Shown piece by piece: positions 1 to 10,112 of a DNA stretch of 64,000 bases. Position numbers and translations under genes: made by a program. Within the stretch, counting starts at the first letter, position 1. Each line of letters starts with the position of its first letter. The stretch is from Neopusillimonas aromaticivorans (GTDB taxonomy: Bacteria; Pseudomonadota; Gammaproteobacteria; Burkholderiales; Burkholderiaceae_B): positions 310,001 through 374,000 of the forward strand of contig NZ_CP128233.1 in NCBI RefSeq assembly GCF_030344915.1. Direction: 5' to 3'. Below the pieces are notes generated by a model. It was not told the origin of the DNA. It ran no database searches and saw nothing but the letters and a program-made list of their open reading frames with translations.

Positions 1-1232
1 GGTTGCGCCGGACGAGCGCCTCGGCGTGAACCACCCTGAACAGCCTCATCTTTGATCAAACCCAACTGCACCATCAACGCCGTCACCAGAGAGCCATCGA
101 GCTCTTCCCAGCGGCCCCGACGCAGATTTCGGGGCAAGACAATCTCACCGAATCGGGTGCGGATGAGACGACTGACCGTAACACCGGCGGCCTCGAACAT
201 GCGTCGCACTTCGCGATTACGGCCTTCATTCAGCGTTACGCGATACCAGCGATTGCTACCCTCGCCGCCAAGAAACTCGAACGAACCAAACCTGGCCATA
301 CCATCGTCGAGCTGAACCCCTTTGAGGAGCTGCTTTTGCTGGTCCTCGGCAAGCTCACCCAGAACTCGCACAGCGTACTCACGCTCGGCACCATAACGGG
401 GATGCATAAGCCGATTGGCCAGATCTCCGGATGTTGTGAGAATCAACAGCCCTTCCGTATTAAGGTCAAGCCGCCCCACGGACAACCACTTGCCCACTTT
501 CATCTTGGGCAGGCGCGCAAACACCGTGGCACGCCCCGCAGGATCATCGTGACTGACGATTTCACCTGCCGGCTTGTGATAAAGAATGATGCGCGGCGGC
601 TTGGTGGCATTGGGCCGGGTAATCGGCCGACCATTGACACGCACCTGGTCGTTAGGCCCAACCCGCTGACCAATGTGCGCAGGCTCACCGTTAACGGATA
701 CCCGACCCGCCACAATCAGCTCCTCCATCTCGCGACGGGAACCAATTCCGGCATCGGCAAGCACCTTGTGCAACTTGGGCGTTACCGCCTCACTGTTCAG
801 GTACTTGCCAAGCCGCTGCTCGATTTTCTGAGCCTTGTCGAGATAAGCCAACGCCAGATCAGCATCAGCGCCATTATCGATCTGGGCGACTTCAGATGAT
901 TTGGCCTTGGCAGCACCACGACTGCCTCGCGGCTTCGCAGCAGCAGCCCGAGGCTCGGTGCTGCGGGGCGCAGGCGAACGCGGCTTGCGCGTACGGCCAC
1001 TACTCTTGGCGGCCTGTGCCGGCGCCTCTGCAACAGCAACCTTTTCAACAGCGGGTTGCACCTCAGCCCCAGCCGAAGCTGTTACCGATTCGGCACCGGC
1101 CTCGTCACCCCGCCGGCGACGGAACGGGGTACGCAGCTTGCGCCCCCGACCTTTGGCAGGCGCGGCTCCGGAATCAGCAGGGTGCGCATCAGCAGCGGCC
1201 CGATCAAGGGCCTCGGAAGTCGTCTCATTCAT
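1..1232 (-). CDS. rluB: 23S rRNA pseudouridine synthase RluB, 3' end off the window
   Basis: Pseudouridine synthase of the RsuA/RluB/RluE/RluF family; RluB modifies U2605 of 23S rRNA. The frame stays open from ATG 1232 to the left edge, so about 410 residues are seen and the C-terminal end is missing. The first ~115 residues are an Ala/Lys/Arg/Pro-rich low-complexity extension. An S4 RNA-binding domain follows (GIGSRREMEELI, near residue 165), then the catalytic domain with GRLDLNTEGL (catalytic Asp, near residue 255) and GRNREVRRMFEAAG. It starts 21 nt after the scpB stop, so the two are probably co-transcribed, as in many beta- and gammaproteobacteria. The long charged N-terminal tail is common in betaproteobacterial RluB. 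RluB against its sister enzymes is assigned from the scpB neighbourhood and overall pattern. Confidence 0.9.
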   Translation of the reverse strand, partial: MNETTSEALDRAAADAHPADSGAAPAKGRGRKLRTPFRRRRGDEAGAESVTASAGAEVQPAVEKVAVAEAPAQAAKSSGRTRKPRSPAPRSTEPRAAAAKPRGSRGAAKAKSSEVAQIDNGADADLALAYLDKAQKIEQRLGKYLNSEAVTPKLHKVLADAGIGSRREMEELIVAGRVSVNGEPAHIGQRVGPNDQVRVNGRPITRPNATKPPRIILYHKPAGEIVSHDDPAGRATVFARLPKMKVGKWLSVGRLDLNTEGLLILTTSGDLANRLMHPRYGAEREYAVRVLGELAEDQQKQLLKGVQLDDGMARFGSFEFLGGEGSNRWYRVTLNEGRNREVRRMFEAAGVTVSRLIRTRFGEIVLPRNLRRGRWEELDGSLVTALMVQLGLIKDEAVQGGSRRGARPAQ

Positions 1233-1253
1233 AAGTTGTTCAGATACTCCGTA

Positions 1254-1832
1254 TCAATCAGTATCGGTATCGGTTTCAGGCAGCGGCTCAAGCGGCAGCC
1301 CTTCGAGTGCCTGGATGGCCCCTTGGGGTTCAAGTTCAGGCAAGTCGTCGAGGGAACGAAGCCCGAGATCATCAAGAAACTGGCGCGTCGTACCCAGCAA
1401 GGCCGGACGTCCGGGCGCATCACGATGGCCCAGCACTTCTATCCAGCCGCGGTCTTCAAGGGTTCGGACAATCTGTGACGACACAGTCACCCCGCGAATA
1501 TCTTCGATATCACCCCGGGTGACCGGCTGGCGCCAGGCAATAATTGCCAGCGTCTCGAGGACAGCTCTTGAGTAACGCGGCGGTTTTTCAGGATTAAGGC
1601 GCTCGAGGTATTTTTGCATTTCCGGGCGGCTTTGAAACCGCCACCCGCTGGCAAGACTAACCAGCTCGAGACCTTTTTCTGACCAATCAAGCTGCAACAC
1701 GGACAACAGCCGACGCATGTCGTCGGATGAAATGTTATCGGGAAACAGCCTGCGTAATTCGGATATGGGCAAAGGCGCTTCGGCACATAGCAACGCCGCT
1801 TCAAGCACCCTGATAATTTCGTTTTCGGTCAT
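1254..1832 (-). CDS. scpB: Segregation and condensation protein B
   Basis: ScpB is the dimeric winged-helix (kite) partner of the SMC-ScpA condensin complex that organises and segregates the chromosome. The 192-residue protein is intact and of normal length. It opens with MTENEIIRVLEAALLCAEAP, typical of the family, and carries the conserved winged-helix segment YSRAVLETLAIIAWRQPVTR followed by GDIEDIRGV. The C-terminal 40 residues are acidic and end in a Thr-Asp repeat. The gene lies directly upstream of rluB; scpA would be expected upstream, but that side holds the tRNA-fMet locus on the other strand, so scpA is not adjacent here. Confidence 0.93.
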   Translation of the reverse strand: MTENEIIRVLEAALLCAEAPLPISELRRLFPDNISSDDMRRLLSVLQLDWSEKGLELVSLASGWRFQSRPEMQKYLERLNPEKPPRYSRAVLETLAIIAWRQPVTRGDIEDIRGVTVSSQIVRTLEDRGWIEVLGHRDAPGRPALLGTTRQFLDDLGLRSLDDLPELEPQGAIQALEGLPLEPLPETDTDTD

Positions 1833-1948
1833 GAATTCTGGTTTTGGTTAATTCTACGCGTTAATTATCAATACTGCACAGCCCCTGTGTGCAATTTGCG
1901 ACGGATTTGCATTATTTTTTTAGATAGGTTAATATTCAGTTCTTCAGA

Positions 1949-2025
<77 letters not shown>

Positions 2026-2035
2026 GCTTTCTGAA

Positions 2036-2064
2036 AAGGCCTGAACTTCGGTTCAGGCCTTTTT
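2036..2064 (+). terminator. Rho-independent terminator of tRNA-fMet
   Basis: Inverted repeat AGGCCTGAAC / GTTCAGGCCT with a TTCG tetraloop, followed by a T-run. It starts about 11 nt after the tRNA CCA end. Confidence 0.9.
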
Positions 2065-2141
2065 GTTTTCTGGGCAGCAACCGGACGTCGGGGGGCATAT
2101 GGCACGCCTTACTGCGCCGCAACCTGTTTGCCCCTGAACGT

Positions 2142-3131
2142 TTATGCCACTGCATTCACCAGCTGCTCATGCAGAAACGCCAAAAATTCCTGGGCAGCCC
2201 CCACGCGTAATGGCAACGACAGCACAGTCCGGAACGTCATCGGTATCGATAAGCACCGTTTCCAGAGGGTAAAGCGTACCGTGAACGGCATGAGCGGCCA
2301 CGCGCTCTGCGTTATCCAGCAAAAACACCCCCTTGAAACGCAGTAACACAGGACCAGTACGCTCAAGCGCAGCCGCCAGCGCTTTGACCAGGGCTGACCG
2401 GGTAACCGGGCCAGCCCATTGCCGGACCGCCACGTCAAGCGGCCCATGCACAACTGACGGCATCACCCCACCTTGAGCGCCAAACAGGCGCGGCCTGAAC
2501 ACCGACCCCATCCCCAGAGCAAAAAGATCAGCAAGACTGGTCAAGACTGGCGCACGCACATACTCTGACTGAGGAAACAAGCGCAGAAGCCAAGTCTCGA
2601 CCTGCCCAATATCCGGACCCGCACACTGATCGATCTTGGTCAGAACCAGACCATCGGCCAACGCAAGTTGTGACTGGACTTCAGGATGCCGATCAAACTG
2701 GTCTTGCACATGAACGGTATCAACCACAGTCACGCAGCCGGCGTATCGATAGCGATCAGCCAGGAAACGATCAAGCGAAAGGGTATAGCGCACCGCAGAA
2801 GGGTCGGCAATACCGGTTGTTTCAATAATCACGTGACTGAATGGCCGGATCTTTCGCTGTACCGCCGCCATGAACAAATCACGCAAGGCATTGACCAGCT
2901 CGCCCTTTACCGAGCAGCAGATACAGCCTGAAGGCAAGATAGCCACACGATCACTGACATGACGAATCAAATGATGGTCCAGGCCAATTTCCCCACTTCA
3001 TTGACCAGCACGACCACGCCCGAAGGGTCAATACCAGCGGAACCATCAGAGACCAGCAAACGGTTCAGCAACGTCGTCTTGCCGGCCCCCAAAAAGCCTG
3101 TCAACACCAGCACAGCAATTTTTTGACTCAT
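2142..3131 (-). CDS. G3E family GTPase (COG0523, CobW-like), frameshifted in this sequence
   Basis: P-loop GTPase of the CobW/YeiR/ZinU group, whose members act as metal chaperones or insertases. Walker A TGFLGAGKTTLL lies near the N-terminus, the metal-binding GCICCSV motif near residue 65, then the HVIIETTGIADP switch region and the NKxD-equivalent TKID. ATG 3131 is preferred over the in-frame ATG at 3152. Two breaks split the frame: one missing C in the run 2991-2994 (restores VNEVGEIGLDHHLIRHV) and one in 2198-2202 (restores a C-terminus ending NAVA, stop at 2142). The repaired length, about 330 residues, is normal. It is divergent from the GNAT-like gene. The metal or client protein cannot be told. 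A second, quite different G3E GTPase lies at 61187. Confidence 0.85.
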
Positions 3132-3246
3132 GATAGTTGTGACCCGGGCCAAACCAGTGCCTTCACCGGACGGGTTGACCCTTTACTCTAAAATGGCATG
3201 CCACATACCCGGGCCAGACTGGCCTCAACACGTAAAAGCGCACACC

Positions 3247-4437
3247 GTGACCGAAGAATTTTCACTGGTTCGTACTTTAGACGATATATCACCTGACTGC
3301 TGGGATGCCCTGGCACACGGGCACCCCCTGCTGCGTCATGCTTTTCTTGACGCCCTGCACCGCACAGGGTGCGCCAGTGCAGAGACCGGCTGGGACCCGC
3401 ACTATCTGGTGCTGAGGCGAAATCAGGCCTTGTGCGGCGCCATGCCCATGTACGTCAAATACCACTCGCGCGGGGAATATGTGTTTGACCATGCCTGGGC
3501 CCGTGCCTTCACTCAGCACGGGCTTGCGTACTACCCAAAACTGCTCAGTGCAGTTCCCTTCACCCCGGTACCAGGCCCCCGATTGCTGGCTCATACCCAT
3601 GAAGACCGGGTCCGACTGGCACGCGCTGCGATCGCCCTGGCCGCCCGGAACACCCTCTCATCGCTGCACATCCTGTTCCCGGAAGAGGCCGACCAGGCCG
3701 CCCTGCGCGAGGCAGGCTTCATGTTCAGGGAAACCGTACAGTTCCATTGGCACAACAAGAACTACCGTGATCTGGATGATTTTCTGACCAGCCTGAACCA
3801 GGAAAAACGCAAGAAAATCCGTCAAGACACCAAAAAGGTCCGGGCTGCCGGGATCTCATACCGATGGCTTCATGGCAACGCCATTGAATCCGGCGACCTC
3901 GATTTCTTCTACACGTGCTACGTACAAACTTACCTCGAACATGGCAATCCGCCCTACCTGACCGCTGATTTTTTCAGACAACTTCATGCACACATGCGTG
4001 ACAACCTGCTCCTTGTCATGGCGGTCAGGGGAAACAAACCTGTCGCCTGCGCACTGAATATTGTGGGAGACGAACGTCTTTATGGGCGCTATTGGGGAAG
4101 CACCGAGTTCATACCGGGACTGCACTTTGAAACGTGCTACATCCAGGCCATCGCGTGGTGCATCGAACATAACATCAAGGTCTTTGAAGGTGGGGCGCAA
4201 GGCGAACATAAACTGTCTCGCGGCATGCTGCCGGTGAAGACCTGGTCTGCCCACTGGGTCAGTGACCCCCGGTTTGCACATGCCATTGCCGATTTTGTCG
4301 ACAATGAAACACGGGCTGTGGATGACTACGCCGAAGCATTGGTCAACCACAGCCCGTTCAAAAAACACCTGATTATTTTTTTGTTTCCGGGTCGTTTGTA
4401 TTCGGATTTGGAACAAACGGGAATGCTGAAAAAATAG
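3247..4437 (+). CDS. GNAT-fold protein, FemAB-like/DUF482 family
   Basis: Member of the FemAB-like peptidogalycan biosynthesis/recognition family (DUF482), with two GNAT-type lobes; the substrate is unknown. Recognisable segments are GWDPHYLVLR, the lysine-rich LNQEKRKKIRQD, and the family C-terminal run FEGGAQGEHKLSRG followed by PVKTWSAHW. GTG 3247 is chosen because family members begin just ahead of a motif like SPDCWDAL; an upstream in-frame ATG at 3195 is possible. Relatives stop shortly after the HSPFK motif, whereas this frame runs on for 26 residues and overlaps the convergent phaR gene by 65 nt. One surplus A in the run 4360-4365 would give a stop just after it, so the native end is probably near 4372. 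Confidence 0.75.
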   Translation: MTEEFSLVRTLDDISPDCWDALAHGHPLLRHAFLDALHRTGCASAETGWDPHYLVLRRNQALCGAMPMYVKYHSRGEYVFDHAWARAFTQHGLAYYPKLLSAVPFTPVPGPRLLAHTHEDRVRLARAAIALAARNTLSSLHILFPEEADQAALREAGFMFRETVQFHWHNKNYRDLDDFLTSLNQEKRKKIRQDTKKVRAAGISYRWLHGNAIESGDLDFFYTCYVQTYLEHGNPPYLTADFFRQLHAHMRDNLLLVMAVRGNKPVACALNIVGDERLYGRYWGSTEFIPGLHFETCYIQAIAWCIEHNIKVFEGGAQGEHKLSRGMLPVKTWSAHWVSDPRFAHAIADFVDNETRAVDDYAEALVNHSPFKKHLIIFLFPGRLYSDLEQTGMLKK

Positions 4438-4943
4438 ACCGTGTCTGGTCCTGCATTTGATCTTGCATTTGCACGAACAGATTCTTGCTCTGATCAATGT
4501 AATTGCTCATCATGGTTTGCAAAACCGGGGTCTGCACGCTCATGAATTGAGTCCAGGCTTCGGGGCCTACAGCCGTACCGTACAGACTTTTTGACTGTTC
4601 GGCCATACGCTCTTGCACCTCGATGAAGGCCTGGATGTTCTTTTCAAGAAAAGACCCCATAACCCCTGCATGGAATTGCCATAAAACCGGATGATTTGTG
4701 ACAACGCCGGCGCAGAGAACATGGGGATCCCGCCGGTTTCTTCTTCAAGAATGATTTGCAGCAAAATGCTGCGGGTCAGATCTTCACCAGACTTGACGTC
4801 AACGACCTGGAAGTCTTCATTACCAAGGACCAACTGCTTGACATCTGCCAACGTAATGTAAGCGCTGGTCTGGGTGTCGTAAAGACGACGGTTCGGATAC
4901 TTCTTGATTAGTCGTGGACCCGACGGGTTTTGGGTTGTGCCAT
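4373..4943 (-). CDS. phaR: Polyhydroxyalkanoate synthesis repressor PhaR, frameshifted in this sequence
   Basis: PhaR represses PHA genes, binds DNA and nascent PHB granules, and couples phasin production to polymer accumulation. The N-terminal DNA-binding domain shows the signature RLIKKYPNRRLYDTQTS and ITLADVKQLVL; a PHB accumulation domain follows (SGEDLTRSILLQII, EEETGGIPMFS). The C-terminal half (FIEVQERMAEQSKSLYG) is helical. Two breaks are needed to join the parts: near 4916 (restores MAQPKTRRVPRLIKK from ATG 4943) and in the C-run 4663-4666 (restores MQGVMGSFLEKNIQ). The gene follows phaB by 23 nt, giving the order phaC-phaB-phaR. Confidence 0.88.
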
Positions 4944-4966
4944 AAATAAAATAAATACGTTGGGCG

Positions 4967-5703
4967 TCAGCCCATATGCAAGCCGCCGTTAAGCGAGAAA
5001 TCGGCACCGGTAGCGAACCCGGCATCGTCGGAAGCAATCCAGGCAACCATGGCACCGATTTCTTCGGGTGTACCCAAACGGCGTACGGGAATGGTTGCGA
5101 CAATTTTCTCGAGCACGTCGGCACGCATCGCACGCACCATTTCCGTACCAATATAACCTGGCGACACCGTATTGACCGTGACACCTTTACTGGCAACCTC
5201 TTGGGCCAAAGCCATGGTAAAACCGTGAATCCCGGCCTTGGCTGTCGAATAGTTGGTTTGACCAAACTGCCCCTTCTGACCATTCACCGAACTGATGTTG
5301 ATGATGCGCCCCCAGTTGCGTTCGATCATGCCCTCCATGACCTGCTTGGTCACATTGAACAGACTGTTCAGATTGGTATCAATGACCGCACGCCAGTCTT
5401 CACGGCTCATTTTACGGAACAGGCCATCTCGGGTAATGCCGGCATTGTTGACCAGCACATCAATAGGACCGATTTCATTGCGAACCTTTTCAAAGGCCTC
5501 AACAGTGGAGTCCCAATCGGCAACGTTACCTACCGACACATGAAACTTGTAGCCAAGTGCAGCCTGCTCATCAAGCCACTTTTGGTGATCGCGACTGGGA
5601 CCGCAACCAGCCACCACGGTAAAACCTTCTTTGGCAAGACGCTGGCAAATTGAGGTTCCTATCCCCCCATACCACCGGTTACATACGCTACTTTTCCACT
5701 CAT
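4967..5703 (-). CDS. phaB: Acetoacetyl-CoA reductase, frameshifted in this sequence
   Basis: NADPH-dependent short-chain dehydrogenase that reduces acetoacetyl-CoA to (R)-3-hydroxybutyryl-CoA, the monomer for PHB. It has the Rossmann TGGMGGIG glycine motif at the N-terminus, NNAGITRDG, catalytic Ser in INISSVNGQKGQFGQ, the YSTAK catalytic Tyr/Lys pair, and the family C-terminus SLNGGLHMG. About 245 residues after repair, which is normal. A missing C in the six-C run 5663-5668 creates a false stop 15 codons after ATG 5703; adding it restores GMGGIGTSICQ. A strong ribosome site (AAGGAGA) precedes ATG 5703. It follows phaC by 10 nt, so they are one operon. Confidence 0.93.
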
Positions 5704-5713
5704 TTTTGTCTCC

Positions 5714-7314
5714 TTAGGCTGACCGCACCTTGACATAACGCCCTGGCGCGGCTTCAAGCGGTTGATAATGGGCATTGCCCAATGTTTGACTGGCAGGTTT
5801 CTCGCATGCCCCTGAGTGGCTGGCCAACCATCCGGACCAGTCTGTCCACCAGCTACCCGGGTGCTCTTCTGATTTTTCCAGCCATTCGTCGGCACTCAGG
5901 GTGGCCGGGTTGACCGTATCGGGCGAGACCCAATAGCTGCGTTTCTTTTTGGCTGGCGGGTTGACCACGCCTGCAATATGGCCCGAGGCCCCCAGGACGA
6001 ACTGCATCGGCCCTTTCAGTACAGCGCTACTGGCGTAGGCTGACTTCCAGGGAACAATGTGGTCTTCACGAGAACCATACAGATAGGTCGGGAGCGTCAG
6101 ATCGGACAAGCTGACCGGCGTACCGTCAACCACGACCTTGCCAGGCACCTTGAGATTGTTCTCAAGGTAGGTATTGCGCAAGTACCAGGTAAAGAATGGC
6201 CCAGGCATATTGGTGCCGTCGGAATTCCAGTACAGCAGGTCAAATGCAGGCGGCGTCTGGCCCTTGAGGTAGTTGGCCACAACGTAATTCCAGACCAGCT
6301 CGTTGGGACGCAGGAAAGAGAATGTAGTCGCCAGCTCGCGAGCAGGCATGATGCCGCCATGCTTAAGCTGAAGCTCACGCGTACGAACGAGGTTCTCATC
6401 AACAAAAATATCAATGACCCCGGTATCTTCGAAATCGAGCAACGTCGTCAGCAACGTCAGGCTGTTGACAGGATTCTGCCCACGCGCCTTGGCCAGAGCC
6501 AGAGCGCTGGAGAGCAACGTACCACCCACGCAAAAACCAAGCGCATTGATTTTTTCAGATTGAGTAATGTCTTTGACGACATCAACAGCCTGCAAGACAC
6601 CAGATTGCAAATAATCGGCCCATGTAGCCTTCAAGATACCGTCGTTATCGTTGGGCTGCGGGTTGCGCCAGGACACCATGAATACCGTAAAGCCCTGTTC
6701 GACAGCATAACGGGCGAACGAGTTGTCAGGCTGAAGATCGAGGATATAGTACTTGTTGATACACGGAGGCACCACCAGCAATGGCATTTCGTACACTTTT
6801 TCGGTAAGTGGCGTGTACTGAATGAGCTGGAACAAGGGGTTTTCGAAAACCACCTTGCCATCGGTGATGGCCAGGTTTTCGCCCACCGTAAACTTGCTTT
6901 CGTCGGTTTGCGACAAATACCCTTTTTGCAGGTCGCCATAGAAATTCTGCACCCCTGCAACAGCGACATACCATTGGACTGCACCAACGCCTGTTGCGCG
7001 TCAGGATTCGTGGCCAGGAAATTGGACGGCGCCATGGCATCAAGCCATTGCATGGTGGCAAAACGCAGTTTTTCACGGGAATGCTCGGGCATATCGACAG
7101 CATCAACCATTTTCTGCATGGTTTCCGCCGACAACATATAGGCATTGGCCATGAACAGGAATGACGGATGCGATGCCCAGGCATCGGCACTGAAACGGCG
7201 ATCTTTGGGTTTTGCCAACTCACCTTTTTCGGATTGGCTCAGCAAAGCCTGCCAATTTTTGGAGAATTCCGCCTGGAGTTCTGCGATACGTTGACTGGAA
7301 AACGGAATGCTCAT
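5714..7314 (-). CDS. phaC: Class I poly(3-hydroxyalkanoate) synthase, frameshifted in this sequence
   Basis: Polymerises (R)-3-hydroxyacyl-CoA into PHA at the granule surface. An alpha/beta-hydrolase-like enzyme with the lipase-like box GFCVGG (catalytic Cys near residue 262), Asp in YGSREDHIVPW and His in LGASGHIAGVVNPP. PHA-synthase signatures PPCINKYYILDLQPDNS and FVDENL are present. The N-terminal domain (SSQRIAELQAEFSKNWQ) is shorter than in Cupriavidus, giving about 533 residues in total. A missing C in 6952-6955 breaks the frame after LLQG; repair gives LQGVQNFYGDLQKGYLSQ. No beta-ketothiolase (phaA) is linked, so acetoacetyl-CoA must come from a thiolase elsewhere. Confidence 0.93.
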
Positions 7315-7387
7315 GATTGGATCCTGCCTTTTGTGACTATTTGCATCAAAACACCTGCATGTTGGAGGGCGAACGATTGACTGTCAA

Positions 7388-8251
7388 TCAGGGTAATTCG
7401 GGAGCCTGATCAAGCCAGGCCAGTGTCGCCATACGACCAGTACGTGTACTGCCCCGATATGAAAAGAACAATTCCGGCTGGCGCAACGTGCACCAACCGC
7501 TACACTCAATATAGCGCAATCCGGCATCGCGCATGCGCTGTCGCGCAAGGCCAGACAAATCAGCAAGCCACTTGAAGTCGCTTGTCTTTCCTGACCGAGC
7601 ACGCGCTACAAAATACATTTCATTCTCCGGCCTGGCCTCGCAAAAAGCCTGGTGGACGTCGGCACCCACCTCAAAGACAGCCTGACTGATGGCAGGGCCA
7701 ATCCAGGCCCGCAAAATCGCGTCGGGAGGCAGGCGGTGACGTAACGCCTGAATGGTGTTTTCAAGGACCCCTGCTGCCAAGCCGCGCCAACCGGCATGCG
7801 CAATGCCAACGGCCCTGCCCTGTGTGTCGGCAATGACAACCGGCAAACAATCTGCGGTAAGAATGGCCAACACAACGCCGGGCCGGGACGTTACGGCAGC
7901 ATCGGCAACCGCCATAACCTCGAGAGGATCTGGACCCTCAGGCCTCAGACACGCGTTGGTATCGCAATGCGGATCTGCCCCGGCATCAAGTTGAGGGCTC
8001 GTATCGGCATCGAACACGTCAGTGCCATGAACCTGCTCAAGCCATATGGGCATGGCACCCAGCGCGTGCGCCAGAATACGGCGATTGCGGCGTACGGCGG
8101 CAGGATCGTCATTGACATGGATCGCCAGATTGAGTGTGTCAAACGGCATCTGACTGACACCACCCATGCGCGTGGTGCAACCGTACCTGACACCCTGCCA
8201 GGACGTACCGGAAACAGTGGGAAGTTGATCTGGAAATGTTATGACTGCCAC
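7388..8251 (-). CDS. pgeF: Purine nucleoside phosphorylase / multicopper-oxidase-domain protein, YfiH family
   Basis: YfiH/PgeF (LACC1-like) protein. Family members phosphorolyse or deaminate purine nucleosides, and a peptidoglycan-editing role was proposed in E. coli. The 287-residue frame is intact. Conserved features are CTTRMGGVS near the N-terminus, LEQVHGTDV, the metal-ligand segment LTADCLPVV, AHAGWRGLAAGVLENT, AWIGPAIS, and the C-terminal CTL..PELFFSYRG with its conserved Cys. It overlaps the upstream rluD gene by 13 nt, so the two are translationally coupled; rluD-yfiH is a widely conserved pair. Confidence 0.9.
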   Translation of the reverse strand: MAVITFPDQLPTVSGTSWQGVRYGCTTRMGGVSQMPFDTLNLAIHVNDDPAAVRRNRRILAHALGAMPIWLEQVHGTDVFDADTSPQLDAGADPHCDTNACLRPEGPDPLEVMAVADAAVTSRPGVVLAILTADCLPVVIADTQGRAVGIAHAGWRGLAAGVLENTIQALRHRLPPDAILRAWIGPAISQAVFEVGADVHQAFCEARPENEMYFVARARSGKTSDFKWLADLSGLARQRMRDAGLRYIECSGWCTLRQPELFFSYRGSTRTGRMATLAWLDQAPELP

Positions 8252-9210
8252 ACCAAATGCTCCACTACCCTTTCAAAATCATCAGGCACCGGAGCCTGAA
8301 AAGAAACCCGCTCACCAGACGAAAAATCGTCAAACGCGAGCGCCTGGGCATGCAGCATCTGACGCATTGCGCCGGCAACCAATTTGCCACCATACAAGAC
8401 ATCTGCGACAAGCGGATGACAAATGCTGGCCATGTGCACCCGGATCTGGTGGGTGCGGCCGGTTTGCAACTGGCACACCAGTTGGGTTACGGGCTGGTTC
8501 TCGGGCGTAACCCCGATGCGCTCGGGGCTGAAATGCGTGACGGCCTCACGGGCGGCAATGGGCCGCTCGGTGGTCATGCGTACCGGAACGCGAGGATCAC
8601 GGCCAATGGGTTGGTCAACCGTACCGGGCGCGTTGACCCAGCCATGCACAAGCGCCACGTATTGCCGCTTGACACTTCGATCTTGCAACTGGCGCACCAG
8701 GTGGGTTTGCGACTTTTCGTGGCGTGCAACAACCAGCAAACCCGATGTGTCCTTGTCGAGCCGGTGAACAATTCCGGCACGGGGCACAGTGGCCAGCTCG
8801 GGGTAGCGATATAACAAGCCATTAAGCAAGGTGCCGGACCAGTTACCCGCCCCGGGATGGGTGACCAGGCCCGCAGGCTTGTTAACAACGATCCAGTCGG
8901 GGCTCTGGGCAATAACGTCGAAATCTACCGGCTCGGGGCTGAAGGCCTGCTGCTCGGGAGCAACCTGCTCGCGCACCTCGATGCGATCGGCCGGACCCAC
9001 CATTTGCCGGACCCGGGCCTGAGCCCCGTTAACGGTAACGTGCCCACCCTCGATCCAGGATTGCAACCGGCTGCGTGAGTGCTCTGGCAAGAGGCTCGCC
9101 AGGACCTTGTCGAGACGGTCTGGCAAGGTCTTGAAAGGCAGCTCGAAAACCAGGGGTTCATCGTCGGAAAGATCAGATGAACTTTCTTTAGTAATATCTG
9201 TGTCAGGCAT
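8239..9210 (-). CDS. rluD: 23S rRNA pseudouridine synthase RluD (1911/1915/1917)
   Basis: Makes pseudouridines in helix 69 of 23S rRNA. Intact, 323 residues. An N-terminal S4 domain (LPEHSRSRLQSWIEGGHVTV) precedes the RluA-family catalytic domain with GIVHRLDKDTSGLLVVARHE, where the Asp of RLDKDTSG is the catalytic residue, then the RTHQIRVHMASICHPLVAD segment. Its start lies 50 nt from the divergent bamD start. In bacteria this rluD/bamD head-to-head arrangement is common and supports both calls. Confidence 0.93.
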   Translation of the reverse strand: MPDTDITKESSSDLSDDEPLVFELPFKTLPDRLDKVLASLLPEHSRSRLQSWIEGGHVTVNGAQARVRQMVGPADRIEVREQVAPEQQAFSPEPVDFDVIAQSPDWIVVNKPAGLVTHPGAGNWSGTLLNGLLYRYPELATVPRAGIVHRLDKDTSGLLVVARHEKSQTHLVRQLQDRSVKRQYVALVHGWVNAPGTVDQPIGRDPRVPVRMTTERPIAAREAVTHFSPERIGVTPENQPVTQLVCQLQTGRTHQIRVHMASICHPLVADVLYGGKLVAGAMRQMLHAQALAFDDFSSGERVSFQAPVPDDFERVVEHLVWQS

Positions 9211-9260
9211 GGCGACTAATCATATAATCAGCCTGCAATGCTAACACCAAGGATGCTTTT

Positions 9261-10112
9261 GTGACTCGCGTTAACCCATTTTCAGCACTCTGCGCCGGCA
9301 GTTCCCGGCTGGCCCGCCTCGCGGGTGTCTTTGTAATTGCGGCAGCCGTTTCCGGCTGTGGTGCACTGAACAAAGCCGAGGTCGACCCCACCATTGGCTG
9401 GAGCGCCGAACGCCTGTACCAGGAAGCCCGTACTGAAATCAGCGATGCCAACTGGGTTGACGCACGCCAGCGCCTTGAAGCCCTGGAAGCCCGTTACCCG
9501 TTCGGGGGTTACGCACAACAAGCACTTATTGATCTGGCCTACGTCAACTGGAAAGACGATGAGCCCGAGCAAGCACTGGCTGCCATCGACCGGTTCCAGC
9601 AGCAGTATCCGAACCAACCCGGTACAGACTACATGCTGTACCTGAAAGGCCTCATCACATTCACACCGCCCAGCGCCCTGCTGTCTGAATTCACAGGGCA
9701 AAATCCGGCCGAACGCGACCCCAAAGGCCTGCGCGAATCTTATGAAGCCTTTAAAGAACTGATCAATCGCTACCCCGACAGCCGCTACACGCCCGACGCC
9801 AAAAAACGTATGACCTGGATCGTCAGCGCCCTGGCTGAAAACGAAGCGATCGTCGCACAGTACTACTACGATCGCGCGGCCTATCTGGCCGCCATCAACC
9901 GCGCCCAAATCGTGATTACCGATTTTGAAGGTGTGCCCGTCGCCGAAAAAGCGTTGTATATCATGTATATGTCGTACGATAAACTGAACATGCCAGAACT
10001 GCGAGACGATGTGAAACGCGTTCTTGACACCAACTTTCCCAACAGCGCCTACTACACTGAAGGCCTCAAAGAAGCCCGCGGCACGCTCTGGAACCCGATC
10101 AACTGGTTTTAG
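9261..10112 (+). CDS. bamD: Outer membrane assembly lipoprotein BamD
   Basis: Essential BAM-complex lipoprotein with TPR repeats that helps BamA insert outer-membrane proteins. Intact, 283 residues. The N-terminus is a lipoprotein signal (hydrophobic VFVIAAAVSG, then the lipobox Cys at residue 33). TPR-like repeats run through the rest, with signatures YQEARTEISDANWVDARQRL, ALEARYPFGGYAQQALIDLA and DRFQQQYPNQPGTDYMLYLK. The start is GTG 9261, preceded by AAGGA at the right distance. Its TAG stop overlaps the stop of the convergent helicase gene. Confidence 0.94.
   Translation: MTRVNPFSALCAGSSRLARLAGVFVIAAAVSGCGALNKAEVDPTIGWSAERLYQEARTEISDANWVDARQRLEALEARYPFGGYAQQALIDLAYVNWKDDEPEQALAAIDRFQQQYPNQPGTDYMLYLKGLITFTPPSALLSEFTGQNPAERDPKGLRESYEAFKELINRYPDSRYTPDAKKRMTWIVSALAENEAIVAQYYYDRAAYLAAINRAQIVITDFEGVPVAEKALYIMYMSYDKLNMPELRDDVKRVLDTNFPNSAYYTEGLKEARGTLWNPINWF

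Noticed and set aside
6059..7141. 360-codon open frame on the plus strand
   Set aside because: Antisense to phaC, which has its catalytic motifs there. No ribosome site and no family features.
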